This document shows, one piece after another, positions 44,256-52,082 of a DNA stretch of 64,000 nt. The DNA comes from Tumebacillus amylolyticus. GTDB taxonomy: Bacteria; Bacillota; Bacilli; Tumebacillales; Tumebacillaceae. Where the stretch lies: positions 248,001 to 312,000 of the forward strand of contig NZ_JAEQNB010000003.1 in the NCBI RefSeq assembly GCF_016722965.1, read 5' to 3'. The stretch's first letter is position 1, and every line of letters begins with the position of its first letter. The position numbers were made by a program, and so were the translations under genes. Under the pieces are notes generated by a model. It was given only the letters and a program-made list of their open reading frames with translations. It did no database searches and was not told where the DNA came from.

Positions 44256-44714
44256 TTAGAAATTCTCGCGCTCGATCAAGCGTTTGAGCCGTTTCAGACT
44301 GCGCTTGGTGATCCAGTACATCACCGGCGTCATCAGCCACGGATCGAAAAGCCAACTCCACGGTTTTTTCAACTCAAAGCGAAACGCCGAACGCACCACC
44401 GTTCGGTCGGCACCGTCGCGCAGATACGTCCAAGACCCCGCCCCGGAGGCGATGGGAAGCCCATGAGCTTCTACGAGACGCACAACGGTCTGCCGAAGCG
44501 GTTGGACGGCGAGATACTCCATGTCAAAGCGATATCCCCACACCATCCGACCCCCGACGGTAAACGTCGCCCCTTTGGTCGGGTGCCCGTCCTTGGTAAA
44601 CCGTCCGCCCGTCACACGAAAGTCCCACTCGCCCCGTCGGGCGGGGTCTTGCATGAGCGCCCAGACGCTTTCTACAGGGGCGTTGATCTCAACTTCACAA
44701 GTGACACGCGCCAT
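44256..44714 (-). CDS. SRPBCC (polyketide cyclase/START-like) family protein
   Basis: A 152-aa protein opening VTCEVEINAPVESVWALMQDPARRGEWDFRV, the standard SRPBCC start, with a hydrophobic cavity fold and a basic C-terminal helix (ITKRSLKRLKRLIERENF). These proteins bind lipids or small hydrophobic ligands. The ATG is immediately after the stop of the upstream membrane gene (TAG-ATG), so the two are coupled. Ligand unknown. Confidence 0.82.
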   Translation of the reverse strand: MARVTCEVEINAPVESVWALMQDPARRGEWDFRVTGGRFTKDGHPTKGATFTVGGRMVWGYRFDMEYLAVQPLRQTVVRLVEAHGLPIASGAGSWTYLRDGADRTVVRSAFRFELKKPWSWLFDPWLMTPVMYWITKRSLKRLKRLIERENF

Positions 44715-45125
44715 CTAGCGGTGCTCCTGCAAGGTCTGACGAAGCCGCTCGACGTCTTCGCCGGACAGACCCTTCGTCGGGAGGAAGTAGACGTTCCCGG
44801 TTTGCGAGCTCTCCAACATCCAACCGCCCGGCCCGCGGCGTTTCGTTTCCCGTTCGTCGATCTGCAATTCGTCCCAGCGAAATTGAACCTTGGGAAGCAT
44901 CGCTCTCTCAAGGGTCAAGCCCTGTGCATCGGTGCGGACGGCGACATGCACGTATTTGAAATGCAGCATCGTCGCCAGCGCGACATACACCAAGACGAGG
45001 ACGACGAGATCGGTCGTGATCCCCGCGTTCCACATCGTACGGTCGAGGCCAAGCGTTGCGAAAAAAAGAACGGTCACCGCCGCCAGCATCGCATAGCCGG
45101 GCTTGCGGTCATAAGTAAGTCTCAT
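44715..45125 (-). CDS. membrane protein with PH-like domain, hypothetical
   Basis: A 136-aa protein: two N-terminal helices (YAMLAAVTVLFFATLGL and DLVVLVLVYVALATML), then a beta-rich domain (VHVAVRTDAQGLTLERAMLPKVQFRWDELQI) that resembles bacterial PH-like domains. GGGAGTGAATCACG precedes the ATG. It abuts the SRPBCC gene with no gap. The resemblance is by pattern only. Confidence 0.65.
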   Translation of the reverse strand: MRLTYDRKPGYAMLAAVTVLFFATLGLDRTMWNAGITTDLVVLVLVYVALATMLHFKYVHVAVRTDAQGLTLERAMLPKVQFRWDELQIDERETKRRGPGGWMLESSQTGNVYFLPTKGLSGEDVERLRQTLQEHR

Positions 45126-45148
45126 CGTGATTCACTCCCTTTGGACAG

Positions 45149-45178
45149 TAAAAAAACCGCACCCCGAGAGGCGCGGTC
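45149..45178 (-). terminator. terminator of ferredoxin gene
   Basis: ACCGCACC/GGCGCGGT-type stem with loop CCGAGA and seven T on the minus strand. Confidence 0.7.
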
Positions 45179-45184
45179 TGCTCA

Positions 45185-45490
45185 TTAGTCGCGAGCCGGG
45201 TGGTCGACTTCCAAGTCGCCGTTGCACTCGACTTGGCACGCCAGACGCACGCCGTCGTCGATGCGGAACAGCAAGAAGTCGATCTCTTCCACAGACGGTT
45301 CGTTTACGTGCTCTTCGCCTTGGAGGATCTTGACGGAGCATTGGCCGCACTCCGCGCTTGCACAGCCCCATTCCATTTCGATGTGGCGCTTCTTGCATTC
45401 TTCGAGCAAGTTGGAGCCTTTCGGAACGTCAATGGAGACGGTTTCGTTCGTTTCTTCCAAGTGAATCGTGATTTTTACAGTATCAGCCAT
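45185..45490 (-). CDS. plant-type 2Fe-2S ferredoxin
   Basis: A 101-aa acidic ferredoxin. Cluster ligands are Cys43, Cys48 and Cys51 (GCASAECGQC) and Cys85 (ACQVEC), matching C-x4-C-x2-C-xn-C. Cytosolic electron carrier; candidate donor for the siroheme reductase at 23888 or other enzymes, but no redox partner gene is adjacent. The ATG follows GAGGTCTATTGAC. Monocistronic with its own terminator. Confidence 0.9.
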   Translation of the reverse strand: MADTVKITIHLEETNETVSIDVPKGSNLLEECKKRHIEMEWGCASAECGQCSVKILQGEEHVNEPSVEEIDFLLFRIDDGVRLACQVECNGDLEVDHPARD

Positions 45491-45597
45491 GTCAATAGAC
45501 CTCGCATTCTACGTTGTATCGGTTTTCAGACTCCTTCAGTGTACCACTATTTGGACGAGAATACACGAGTGATAGCTTACAGATTCATTTTTTGCGG

Positions 45598-45629
45598 AAG
45601 GATTTCGGAGGGGGTGGAACGAAATCCTT
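45598..45629 (+). other. hairpin exposing a Shine-Dalgarno-like loop
   Basis: AAGGATTTCG and CGAAATCCTT form a 10-bp perfect stem; the 12-base loop is GAGGGGGTGGAA. It lies 36 bases before the hydrolase ATG, and the GTG in the loop is in frame with the hydrolase. Confidence 0.5.
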
Positions 45630-45664
45630 TTATCACATTCTTTAGAAAACTAGGTGAACTCATC

Positions 45665-46606
45665 ATGGAAACCAATCCACTTTTACAACCTTCTTCGTAT
45701 CGACGCCGTCGTCGGCGGATCACGCCGTTGCGCGTGGGTCTTGCCCTGCTGGTGCTGCTGCTTCTCGCGGTGCCGGGGTTTACGGGGTATGTGTGTTACA
45801 GTTTGACGCATCCTGCGAAGCGTCCGGTGACGATCAATCCGGAGATGCTCGAGATGGCGTATCAAGATGTGACGTTTGCTTCTGCAGATGGAACGAAATT
45901 GAGCGGGTGGTTCCTCCCGGCCGGGGGCAATGACAAGCTCGTGATCATGTCGCACGGGTACACGGGCAATCGCGTCGGGGACAAACCCGCGCTACCGACG
46001 GCGAAAGCGTTGGTGGAGCACGGAATTTCGGTGCTGATGTTCGACTTCCGGAACTCGGGGATGTCGGACGGGAGCAAGACAACGGTCGGGGCTGAGGAAA
46101 AAAATGACCTGCTGTCCGCGTTGAAATTTGCAGAATCGCAAGGGTACGGCGGGAAGGGTATTGGGTTTATGGGGTATTCGATGGGCGCGGCGACGTCGCT
46201 CGTTGCGGCGGCCGATGCGCCGGAGGTGAAGGCTGTGATTGCAGACAGTCCGTTTGCGGATTTGACGGATTACTTGCACGAGAATCTGCCTTATTGGTCG
46301 CATCTGCCGAACTTCCCGTTTACTGCGTTGATGATGTGGGAGATTCCGTTGGTGACCGGGCATGAGACTTCTGAGGTGAGCCCGGTGGGAAGTGCGGAGA
46401 AACTGCGGGATCGGCCGATTTTGTTTATTCATGGGAAGAGGGATAAGGCGATTGATGTGAGTAATAGTGAGAAGATTATCAAGGCGATACATGGGAGCAA
46501 AACCGAGTTGTGGTCGATTGCACCGGCGGATCATGTGCAGACGTTTGAGTTTGAGCCGGTGGAGTATTTGGATAAGGTTGTGGGGTTTTTTGAAAGGAAT
46601 TTGTAG
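45665..46606 (+). CDS. alpha/beta hydrolase, membrane-anchored
   Basis: A 313-aa protein: a cytosolic Arg-rich stretch (SYRRRRRRITPLRV), one N-terminal membrane helix (GLALLVLLLLAVPGFTGYVCY), then an alpha/beta-hydrolase domain outside. The nucleophile elbow is GYSMGA with Ser near residue 165; HGKRDKAID supplies the Asp and PADHVQTFE the His. It resembles YqkD-like hydrolases. The ATG follows AGGTGAACTCATC; an in-frame GTG at 45616 would add 16 residues. Substrate unknown. Confidence 0.87.
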   Translation: METNPLLQPSSYRRRRRRITPLRVGLALLVLLLLAVPGFTGYVCYSLTHPAKRPVTINPEMLEMAYQDVTFASADGTKLSGWFLPAGGNDKLVIMSHGYTGNRVGDKPALPTAKALVEHGISVLMFDFRNSGMSDGSKTTVGAEEKNDLLSALKFAESQGYGGKGIGFMGYSMGAATSLVAAADAPEVKAVIADSPFADLTDYLHENLPYWSHLPNFPFTALMMWEIPLVTGHETSEVSPVGSAEKLRDRPILFIHGKRDKAIDVSNSEKIIKAIHGSKTELWSIAPADHVQTFEFEPVEYLDKVVGFFERNL

Positions 46607-46611
46607 CACAA

Positions 46612-46655
46612 TGAAAAAACACTCAGTCGCCAAGTGCGAATTGAGTGTTTTTTCA
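46612..46655 (+). terminator. terminator closing the GC-rich region
   Basis: GAAAAAACACTCA and TGAGTGTTTTTTC, 13-bp perfect arms. The AT-rich block begins just after. Confidence 0.85.
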
Positions 46656-46670
46656 TTTTGTCCGTCGTTA

Positions 46671-46686
46671 TTACCTCATGAGGTAA
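46671..46686 (+). promoter_or_regulatory. perfect 16-bp palindrome before the restriction cluster
   Basis: TTACCTCATGAGGTAA, followed 22 bases later by TACAAT (46709-46714). It occupies the -35 region, where a controller protein or auto-regulating enzyme would act. Confidence 0.55.
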
Positions 46687-46731
46687 TTTTAGTTCGCAAC
46701 TCCTCGGATACAATAACCTTACACGAAAGAG

Positions 46732-47232
46732 GTGAGGCAGATTCCGAGACGACATCAGATCGATAAGAAAGCATTGCAAAAACTGTTACACAAAGTGCTT
46801 GTCTCGAAATTCAACAACAATCTCCTCCGGGAAATGAAGCACTTCGGGATGACTCATGTGCAAATCAGCACAGAGGCCGGAAAGATGGAGAACGCATTAA
46901 GCAAATCATTCACCCAAGTTGAAGATATGCATATGTCGAGTTTCCTTCGTTACTGGTACGGTATACAACAAATCCTTGAGCAACGAGGCCAAGAGGAACA
47001 ACTCGATTTCTCTAGGCTTCTAGATCCTGAACTTCTCAAGATGTTGGAGATAAGCATTCAAATGTCCACGTTCGAAGTTCCAGATGTTGCAGAACGGGAG
47101 ATCGCATTTTTCCAAGGGCTACGAGCCCATGTCGATGGACTTTTACGTAGAGGTTCGTTATCCCACGACTCAGAGGAAGTTCTCGCCTATGAGTCATTGA
47201 TGTCGCTTTATTCATCGCAAGAGGAGGAATAA
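46732..47232 (+). CDS. hypothetical partner of the restriction enzyme (166 aa)
   Basis: A mostly helical protein (KKALQKLLHKVLVSKFNNNLLREMKHFG and SSFLRYWYGIQQILEQRG) with no recognised domain. The start is unclear: GTG at 46732 lies within AAGAGGTGAGG, while the next codon at proper spacing from that ribosome site is ATT at 46741. The stop is one base before the endonuclease ATG, so the two are translationally coupled. It may be a subunit, controller or specificity helper of the endonuclease. AT-rich codon use marks it as part of the acquired block. Confidence 0.7.
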   Translation: MRQIPRRHQIDKKALQKLLHKVLVSKFNNNLLREMKHFGMTHVQISTEAGKMENALSKSFTQVEDMHMSSFLRYWYGIQQILEQRGQEEQLDFSRLLDPELLKMLEISIQMSTFEVPDVAEREIAFFQGLRAHVDGLLRRGSLSHDSEEVLAYESLMSLYSSQEEE

Positions 47233-47233
47233 G

Positions 47234-48871
47234 ATGTCTGAAGATCGGAAGTTATGGTTTCTACCACGCCCAGAGCGTGACCCCAAGTTTCATCGTAAAG
47301 GCTTGATCGCCCTTCAAACTGCTACAAATAACTTTGAAGAGCGTTGGCGGGCAAATCGTCCGATTCAAAAAAAGTACGAAGAAGAACTGGTCAATCTTGA
47401 GGTAAAAAGAGAGCACGTGTCTGAGTCTGGTTCAGGTGGACGTACTTGGGCAGCGTTGCTTCGAACGTTTAGCTACTGCTATCTCAACGATAAGGGCTAT
47501 CTCGTCCCTACAAAGGTCGGGGAAGCCATTATTCGAAGAGATAACGTTCGCGAAAACATTAAGAAGCAGATCCTCACGCTCCAGATTCCGAACGCCTATT
47601 TCCTCGAATCCGGTTTTAAACCGAAGTTTGAGGAAGGTTTTCAGATTCGCCCAGCTCGATTCCTCATCCACCTAACCAATCAAAAATTACTGGACTACTA
47701 TCTGACCAAGGAAGAGATCACTCTGTTTGCCTTGAAAGCTAAAAAAGACGACGAAGTGCCGGATGTCGTCCAGAGTATTTTGGCTTTTCGAACGGCAAGC
47801 CCGCAAGAAAAACAACTCATCCGTCAAGATATTGCGGCCACTTACGATCACCGTGAACGTTCAGATAATGGAGCCCGAGGCTTTATCGCTGCCCACTCTG
47901 ATGTCGCGCATACCTTTATGTTGATTGCTGAGTATACAGGTCTTGTCGAGTATTTGCGCGGTCAATCAACCATTCGTATCGAGCCCGCAAACAGTCAGGA
48001 TGTCTCCACCGAACTTTCATGGTTTGATGCAAGATATCCATTCAACACCCGATACAAAATTTCCTTAGAGCGCATGGCGGAGAACAACGGTTTAGACATT
48101 ACCAGTTACAAGGCAAACCGTCTTGGTTCTGTACCTCCGGCTACGAACGAAGCGAAGACGTTGCGTGAAGTGATGGAGGTGCTCAAAGATTACCCGGTCA
48201 TCGCCGATCTGAGCACTGACCAATTGGAAAAAATCTTACTAGAAGAATTCTCTCCGCGTGAAGCGAAGAAATATGCGGCTCAATTCTCAAATCCAGAATA
48301 CGCACGGCTGGAACCCGACTTTGTCTCTGATTACATGGAACAAAGTAACCACCTCAAATTCGAAGACCAGACAGGTCACATTCTAGAATCCATTGGGTTT
48401 GAAATTGTGATGCGTCCCAAACCTGTTACCTCAGACCTGACCAAGATTGAAATTCTCGCCCTCTATGGAGACCAATTCTGCGGAATCATCGACGCAAAGA
48501 ATTACCACAGCAACAAATTCCTGCTCAGCTCCACATTCCGCTCTCTCATGGCGTCCGACTACATTCCGAACTATGAGGGCTCGTTGGGCCGGAAGATTGG
48601 ATTCTTTGGTTACGTAACGGCAGATAAATTCTCGGGAGACAAACAACTTCCGAAGATCACTGAAGTTGCCAAACGAGCGATTCCCGACCGAACGATTCCT
48701 GGGTTTATCATTAGCGCTGGCGTCCTCTTGGGCTTCCTCGACTACTGTCTTGAAAATGACATTCCAAAGGATGTACGTGTTCAAATGTTCCTTCGAGCTG
48801 TCAAGAACCAAGGCTACTCCAACCTCTCCACGTTCTTGGATCACGCTCAACTCCCTGTCGAAACTTCATAA
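47234..48871 (+). CDS. AlwI-family-like type II restriction endonuclease
   Basis: A 545-aa protein with the order seen in AlwI/BspD6I-type enzymes: an N-terminal WFLPRPERDP segment, GRTWAALLRTFSYCYLNDKGYLVPTKVGEAII near 75-105, and a C-terminal PD-(D/E)XK-like core (TSDLTKIEILALYGDQFCGIIDAKNY) around residues 397-425, in which IIDAK gives the acidic and Lys residues. Its ATG follows GAGGAGGAATAAG. A C5 methyltransferase converges on it, separated by a terminator. Family assignment is by pattern memory; recognition site unknown. Confidence 0.75.
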   Translation: MSEDRKLWFLPRPERDPKFHRKGLIALQTATNNFEERWRANRPIQKKYEEELVNLEVKREHVSESGSGGRTWAALLRTFSYCYLNDKGYLVPTKVGEAIIRRDNVRENIKKQILTLQIPNAYFLESGFKPKFEEGFQIRPARFLIHLTNQKLLDYYLTKEEITLFALKAKKDDEVPDVVQSILAFRTASPQEKQLIRQDIAATYDHRERSDNGARGFIAAHSDVAHTFMLIAEYTGLVEYLRGQSTIRIEPANSQDVSTELSWFDARYPFNTRYKISLERMAENNGLDITSYKANRLGSVPPATNEAKTLREVMEVLKDYPVIADLSTDQLEKILLEEFSPREAKKYAAQFSNPEYARLEPDFVSDYMEQSNHLKFEDQTGHILESIGFEIVMRPKPVTSDLTKIEILALYGDQFCGIIDAKNYHSNKFLLSSTFRSLMASDYIPNYEGSLGRKIGFFGYVTADKFSGDKQLPKITEVAKRAIPDRTIPGFIISAGVLLGFLDYCLENDIPKDVRVQMFLRAVKNQGYSNLSTFLDHAQLPVETS

Positions 48872-48876
48872 TCACG

Positions 48877-48908
48877 TAAAAAAGGAGGCCATGTCGGCCT
48901 CCTTTTTA
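48877..48908. terminator. bidirectional terminator between endonuclease and methyltransferase
   Basis: AAAAAGGAGGCC and GGCCTCCTTTTT arms around ATGTC; convergent genes. Confidence 0.88.
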
Positions 48909-50021
48909 ATATTGCATGGCGAGTTGGTTGTTTCTGTTGAGGTCAATCCCAAGTCCATTCCACCAATCCGACTCTGGAAGGTGATCGTAGGGAATACCCG
49001 CGAACGACTTCAAAATCGACTCGAAGATGATCTTCGCACCGGCAGGCGGTACGGCCATCCCAACTTGTTGACGAACTTTTTCTTTTTTCCCTTTGAACTC
49101 GAAATCATCGGGGAACGTCTGGAGTCTTGCTCGCTCTCGATTGGTTAACGCTCGCGGTTCTGCCCAATGGTAGACATGGGTACCACCGCCACCGCTACCT
49201 GTAATCGTATAAGACGGCTTATCCGGGTGAAGTCGCTTGTAGATCTGGCTCAACTTCGCGCCTTTGACATTCAAACGAAGGTGTTCAGGAATCCCTTCAT
49301 ACCATGCGTTTTCACCAGGCGGGATGTTCTTCAACATCTCAATGACCTTCTGTGCATGATTGGTCATCTCGTGATTTGGCGCATCATCTGGGATCGGAGG
49401 GTTTTCGATCGCTTCACGTGCTGTAACATATCGGTCCTTTGTGGTTGGAGCCGGAATTCGGAAGTCAACCTCCAAATCTTTACGAATACCCACGATGATG
49501 ATGCGATGTCGGGTTTGAGGTACACCGTACTCTTCAAATTTGTAGAGATGCGGAGTCAGTCTGTATCCCCACTCCCCAGCGTCTTCCAGTGCAAGAAGGA
49601 TATTAATAAAGGCTTTCCCCTCATTGGCGCTTTGCAGGCCTCCGACATTCTCGGCAACGAAAAACTTCGGGTTATGATGGTTTATGACCCTTACCCCATA
49701 CGAGTAGAGTGGGCCGTATTCTCCTTGAATCCCTTTTTGCTCCCCAACAATGCTGTAATCGTTACAGGGGAACCCAAATGCAAATGCATCGATATTCTCC
49801 AACTCTTCAATTTCAAGCTCCTGAACAGGCTTGTGATATACCTTAGCATCTGGCTCGTCACGAAGAATGTTATGCTCATACGTTTCACACGCACTTGCGT
49901 CATAGTCGTTTGCCCAAACGTGCTTGATTTTGAAGTCTGGCCGTTCTTCCAGATGGGCCATCTTCGAACCCAGCCCTAAACCGCCGGGGCCGTTGAATAT
50001 CTCGCCCATTTTAAAGATCAT
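48906..50021 (-). CDS. DNA (cytosine-5) methyltransferase
   Basis: A 371-aa C5 methyltransferase. Motif I is a diverged GEIFNGPGGLGLG; the catalytic Cys is in AFGFPCNDYSIVGEQKG (motif IV), motif VI is FVAENVGGL, motif VIII QTRHRIIIVG, motif IX RALTNRERARLQTFPDDF, and motif X QVGMAVPP. The target-recognition region lies about 240-300. The ATG at 50019-50021 follows GGGGTGTTGAGC. It presumably protects the host from the convergent AlwI-like endonuclease, though an asymmetric site would need modification on both strands. Confidence 0.92.
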   Translation of the reverse strand: MIFKMGEIFNGPGGLGLGSKMAHLEERPDFKIKHVWANDYDASACETYEHNILRDEPDAKVYHKPVQELEIEELENIDAFAFGFPCNDYSIVGEQKGIQGEYGPLYSYGVRVINHHNPKFFVAENVGGLQSANEGKAFINILLALEDAGEWGYRLTPHLYKFEEYGVPQTRHRIIIVGIRKDLEVDFRIPAPTTKDRYVTAREAIENPPIPDDAPNHEMTNHAQKVIEMLKNIPPGENAWYEGIPEHLRLNVKGAKLSQIYKRLHPDKPSYTITGSGGGGTHVYHWAEPRALTNRERARLQTFPDDFEFKGKKEKVRQQVGMAVPPAGAKIIFESILKSFAGIPYDHLPESDWWNGLGIDLNRNNQLAMQY

Positions 50022-50253
50022 GCTCAACACCCCATCTATGTCATGATGTCACACCAAAGAGTACAAATTTAGTTCAGACGTCATACTTCGACATTCCCAA
50101 GCCATCTCCTCCCGGAAAATCAAACCGGAAAAATGAAACAGGGAACATGTGATCGGTTTTAATTTACCAATCTAGCAAGCTAAAAGCAAGAGATATCTTT
50201 TCCAATGCGAAAACACCCGATTCTTTGATCAGGCTTTACCGCTTCCGTAAAAC
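50022..50253. other. AT-rich intergenic region between methyltransferase and helicase operon
   Basis: Together with the terminator to its right this gap is about 325 bases. I see no gene, no tRNA and no convincing promoter pair. Two copies of CCGGAAAA-like sequence occur near 50117 and 50132, and there is a GACATCATGACAT stretch near the methyltransferase start. Otherwise unexplained. Confidence 0.4.
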
Positions 50254-50298
50254 AAAAAAAGTGCTCGGAGCCCTATTAAAAAGGACTCCAAAGCACAT
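50254..50298 (-). terminator. terminator of the helicase operon
   Basis: GTGCT..GGAG and CTCC..AGCAC stem (50261-50296) with a seven-T run on the minus strand, 50 bases after the last helicase gene. Confidence 0.75.
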
Positions 50299-50346
50299 CT
50301 AAAAACATGATACCGCACCATAAATCAATAGACTATTTGCTCAAAA

Positions 50347-52059
50347 TCAAGAGAACAAATCTCTCTTGTTGAATCCATAATGTTCATAGTCCCGAGTCAC
50401 GAATTCTCGTACATACGGTGATATGTTCTTAACATCACCAGTAAAAAGCAAAGCTACTTTCCTTCGAGCTCTCGTGAGAGCCACATAAAGTACTTTCTTC
50501 TCATCGTTATGAACAGTGTGCAAGTCTTTCATATACTCTTCTGACGTTCGATCATCATGAAAACGTTCATTTACCTTTTGAACTTCCCTTTTATGAGGGT
50601 AGTGATGCTTGTCAAAATGCAGGAGAAATACGTAATCAAACTCCAAGCCTTTCACACTAAATGCATCTGCAAAAAACACGGTGCGGTCATTTTTCTTATA
50701 TACAAATCTATGGTATTCGTTTGCATTACGTACATAAAACAATTTCTGCAACTCGCTGTGAACAACAGATTCTTTGACAGCCATAGCATCGTCATCAAAA
50801 CGATGAACAATCGCAATTCGGCTACTTGGCTCGTCTCGGCAGAGATCTTCGATCTGCTTAACCAACCATGAAGCTAAATCCTTATCCTGTTTAAAACTAC
50901 GAATCAGCGGTTTATCACCTTCTCGTAGTGACATATGCCTGACTTCTTCACGATCATTATCTGTATCTTGGAAGTCAAGTGACCCAGCCAACCTCATAAT
51001 TTGTTTTGTAGAGCGATGGTTCACTTTTAAGTATCGAGTTCGGCGACCCTCTACATCGATATCCATATGGCGCAACGTAACTGGACTACGTTTATAAATG
51101 CGTTGTTTCGGATCTCCCGCCAAGATCAACTTTCCAGTCGATTTACACAAAAGATGCAGCGCGAGTATTTGCATAGGTTGTAAGTCTTGCATCTCATCGG
51201 CGAAGATGTAATCGTATTTTTCATCATCCTCCATTTCACTAATTTTTTCCAATAAATATATAGCGTAGTCCTCGGCATCAAAACGATCGTTCCCAAATCT
51301 GGCATCCCGATCTCTATGATACTCTTGGAACAATTTAAAGATCGTCTTTCTTTGCTCCTTGGTTAGACGTGGAACACTACCTCGTCCAATTCGGTCACAA
51401 TTTAGGTACGATTCTTCAGTTACAAAACCGTTCGCCTTCATCCATAGGACTTCGTCTGTAAAAAACACGCTTCGATGAGTTTGATACAATCGCTGACCTT
51501 GCGGAAGTTTTTCGTTCTCTTGAGACATAAATTTGTTGATAAAAGCAAGAGTTCTTTGAATAGTTCGCTCTGAACGTTTGTGTATCCCGATTTGGTTTGT
51601 ATAAAACTTTGTAATATCTGGATCAATTTCTCTAAGAGCACTCGAAGCCAACTCATGAAACGTCAGAACTTGCACTTCATGCTTGCTCTGAGAACTGAGT
51701 TCCTTGTATTTAGGCGACTCTGCTAGCTTATTTTTCGCATCTTGTACGAGAGGCAAACTAAACGCAATATACAGCATTTTCTTGCCAGCTTCATCGACTT
51801 CCATAGCTCGAAGGAGTTTGTACAAAAGTGTTAGAGTCTTGCCGCTCCCAGCCGAACCATTGATTACCATGCGGTTATCTTGTTGACGGATTACATCTAA
51901 TTGCTGGGAACTTAGTTGGATGTTCTCCATCCAACCATCCAACGTTTCCATTTGTACTGTGTAGTCCATTTTTCGTTTACGACGGGCTGCTCCTTCGTCA
52001 GGAGAAGCCCATCCAGCTGCTACCGCAGACCAGAACTCGGTTGAAAAAGTAGCTTTCAT
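50347..52059 (-). CDS. UvrD-like SF1A helicase (third gene of helicase operon)
   Basis: A 570-aa ATP-dependent 3'-5' helicase-type protein. Motif I is INGSAGSGKT near residue 65-75, motif II YIFADEMQDLQ, motif III LILAGDPKQRIY, motif IV VNHRSTKQI, motif V SVKGLEFDYVFLL, motif VI VLYVALTRARRKV. It is shorter than UvrD (about 720) and lacks a nuclease. The ATG at 52057-52059 follows GGTGGTGAAACA; a GTG at 52086 overlapping the upstream TGA is an alternative with coupling. It is the last of three co-directional genes. Confidence 0.88.
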   Translation of the reverse strand: MKATFSTEFWSAVAAGWASPDEGAARRKRKMDYTVQMETLDGWMENIQLSSQQLDVIRQQDNRMVINGSAGSGKTLTLLYKLLRAMEVDEAGKKMLYIAFSLPLVQDAKNKLAESPKYKELSSQSKHEVQVLTFHELASSALREIDPDITKFYTNQIGIHKRSERTIQRTLAFINKFMSQENEKLPQGQRLYQTHRSVFFTDEVLWMKANGFVTEESYLNCDRIGRGSVPRLTKEQRKTIFKLFQEYHRDRDARFGNDRFDAEDYAIYLLEKISEMEDDEKYDYIFADEMQDLQPMQILALHLLCKSTGKLILAGDPKQRIYKRSPVTLRHMDIDVEGRRTRYLKVNHRSTKQIMRLAGSLDFQDTDNDREEVRHMSLREGDKPLIRSFKQDKDLASWLVKQIEDLCRDEPSSRIAIVHRFDDDAMAVKESVVHSELQKLFYVRNANEYHRFVYKKNDRTVFFADAFSVKGLEFDYVFLLHFDKHHYPHKREVQKVNERFHDDRTSEEYMKDLHTVHNDEKKVLYVALTRARRKVALLFTGDVKNISPYVREFVTRDYEHYGFNKRDLFS

Positions 52060-52082
52060 TGTTTCACCACCATTCCATTCGT

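Noticed and set aside
44119-44361. N-terminal extension of methionine gamma-lyase by 81 codons
   Set aside because: A strong ribosome site and family-length start exist at 44118; the extension has no similarity to the family and overlaps the convergent side of the SRPBCC gene.
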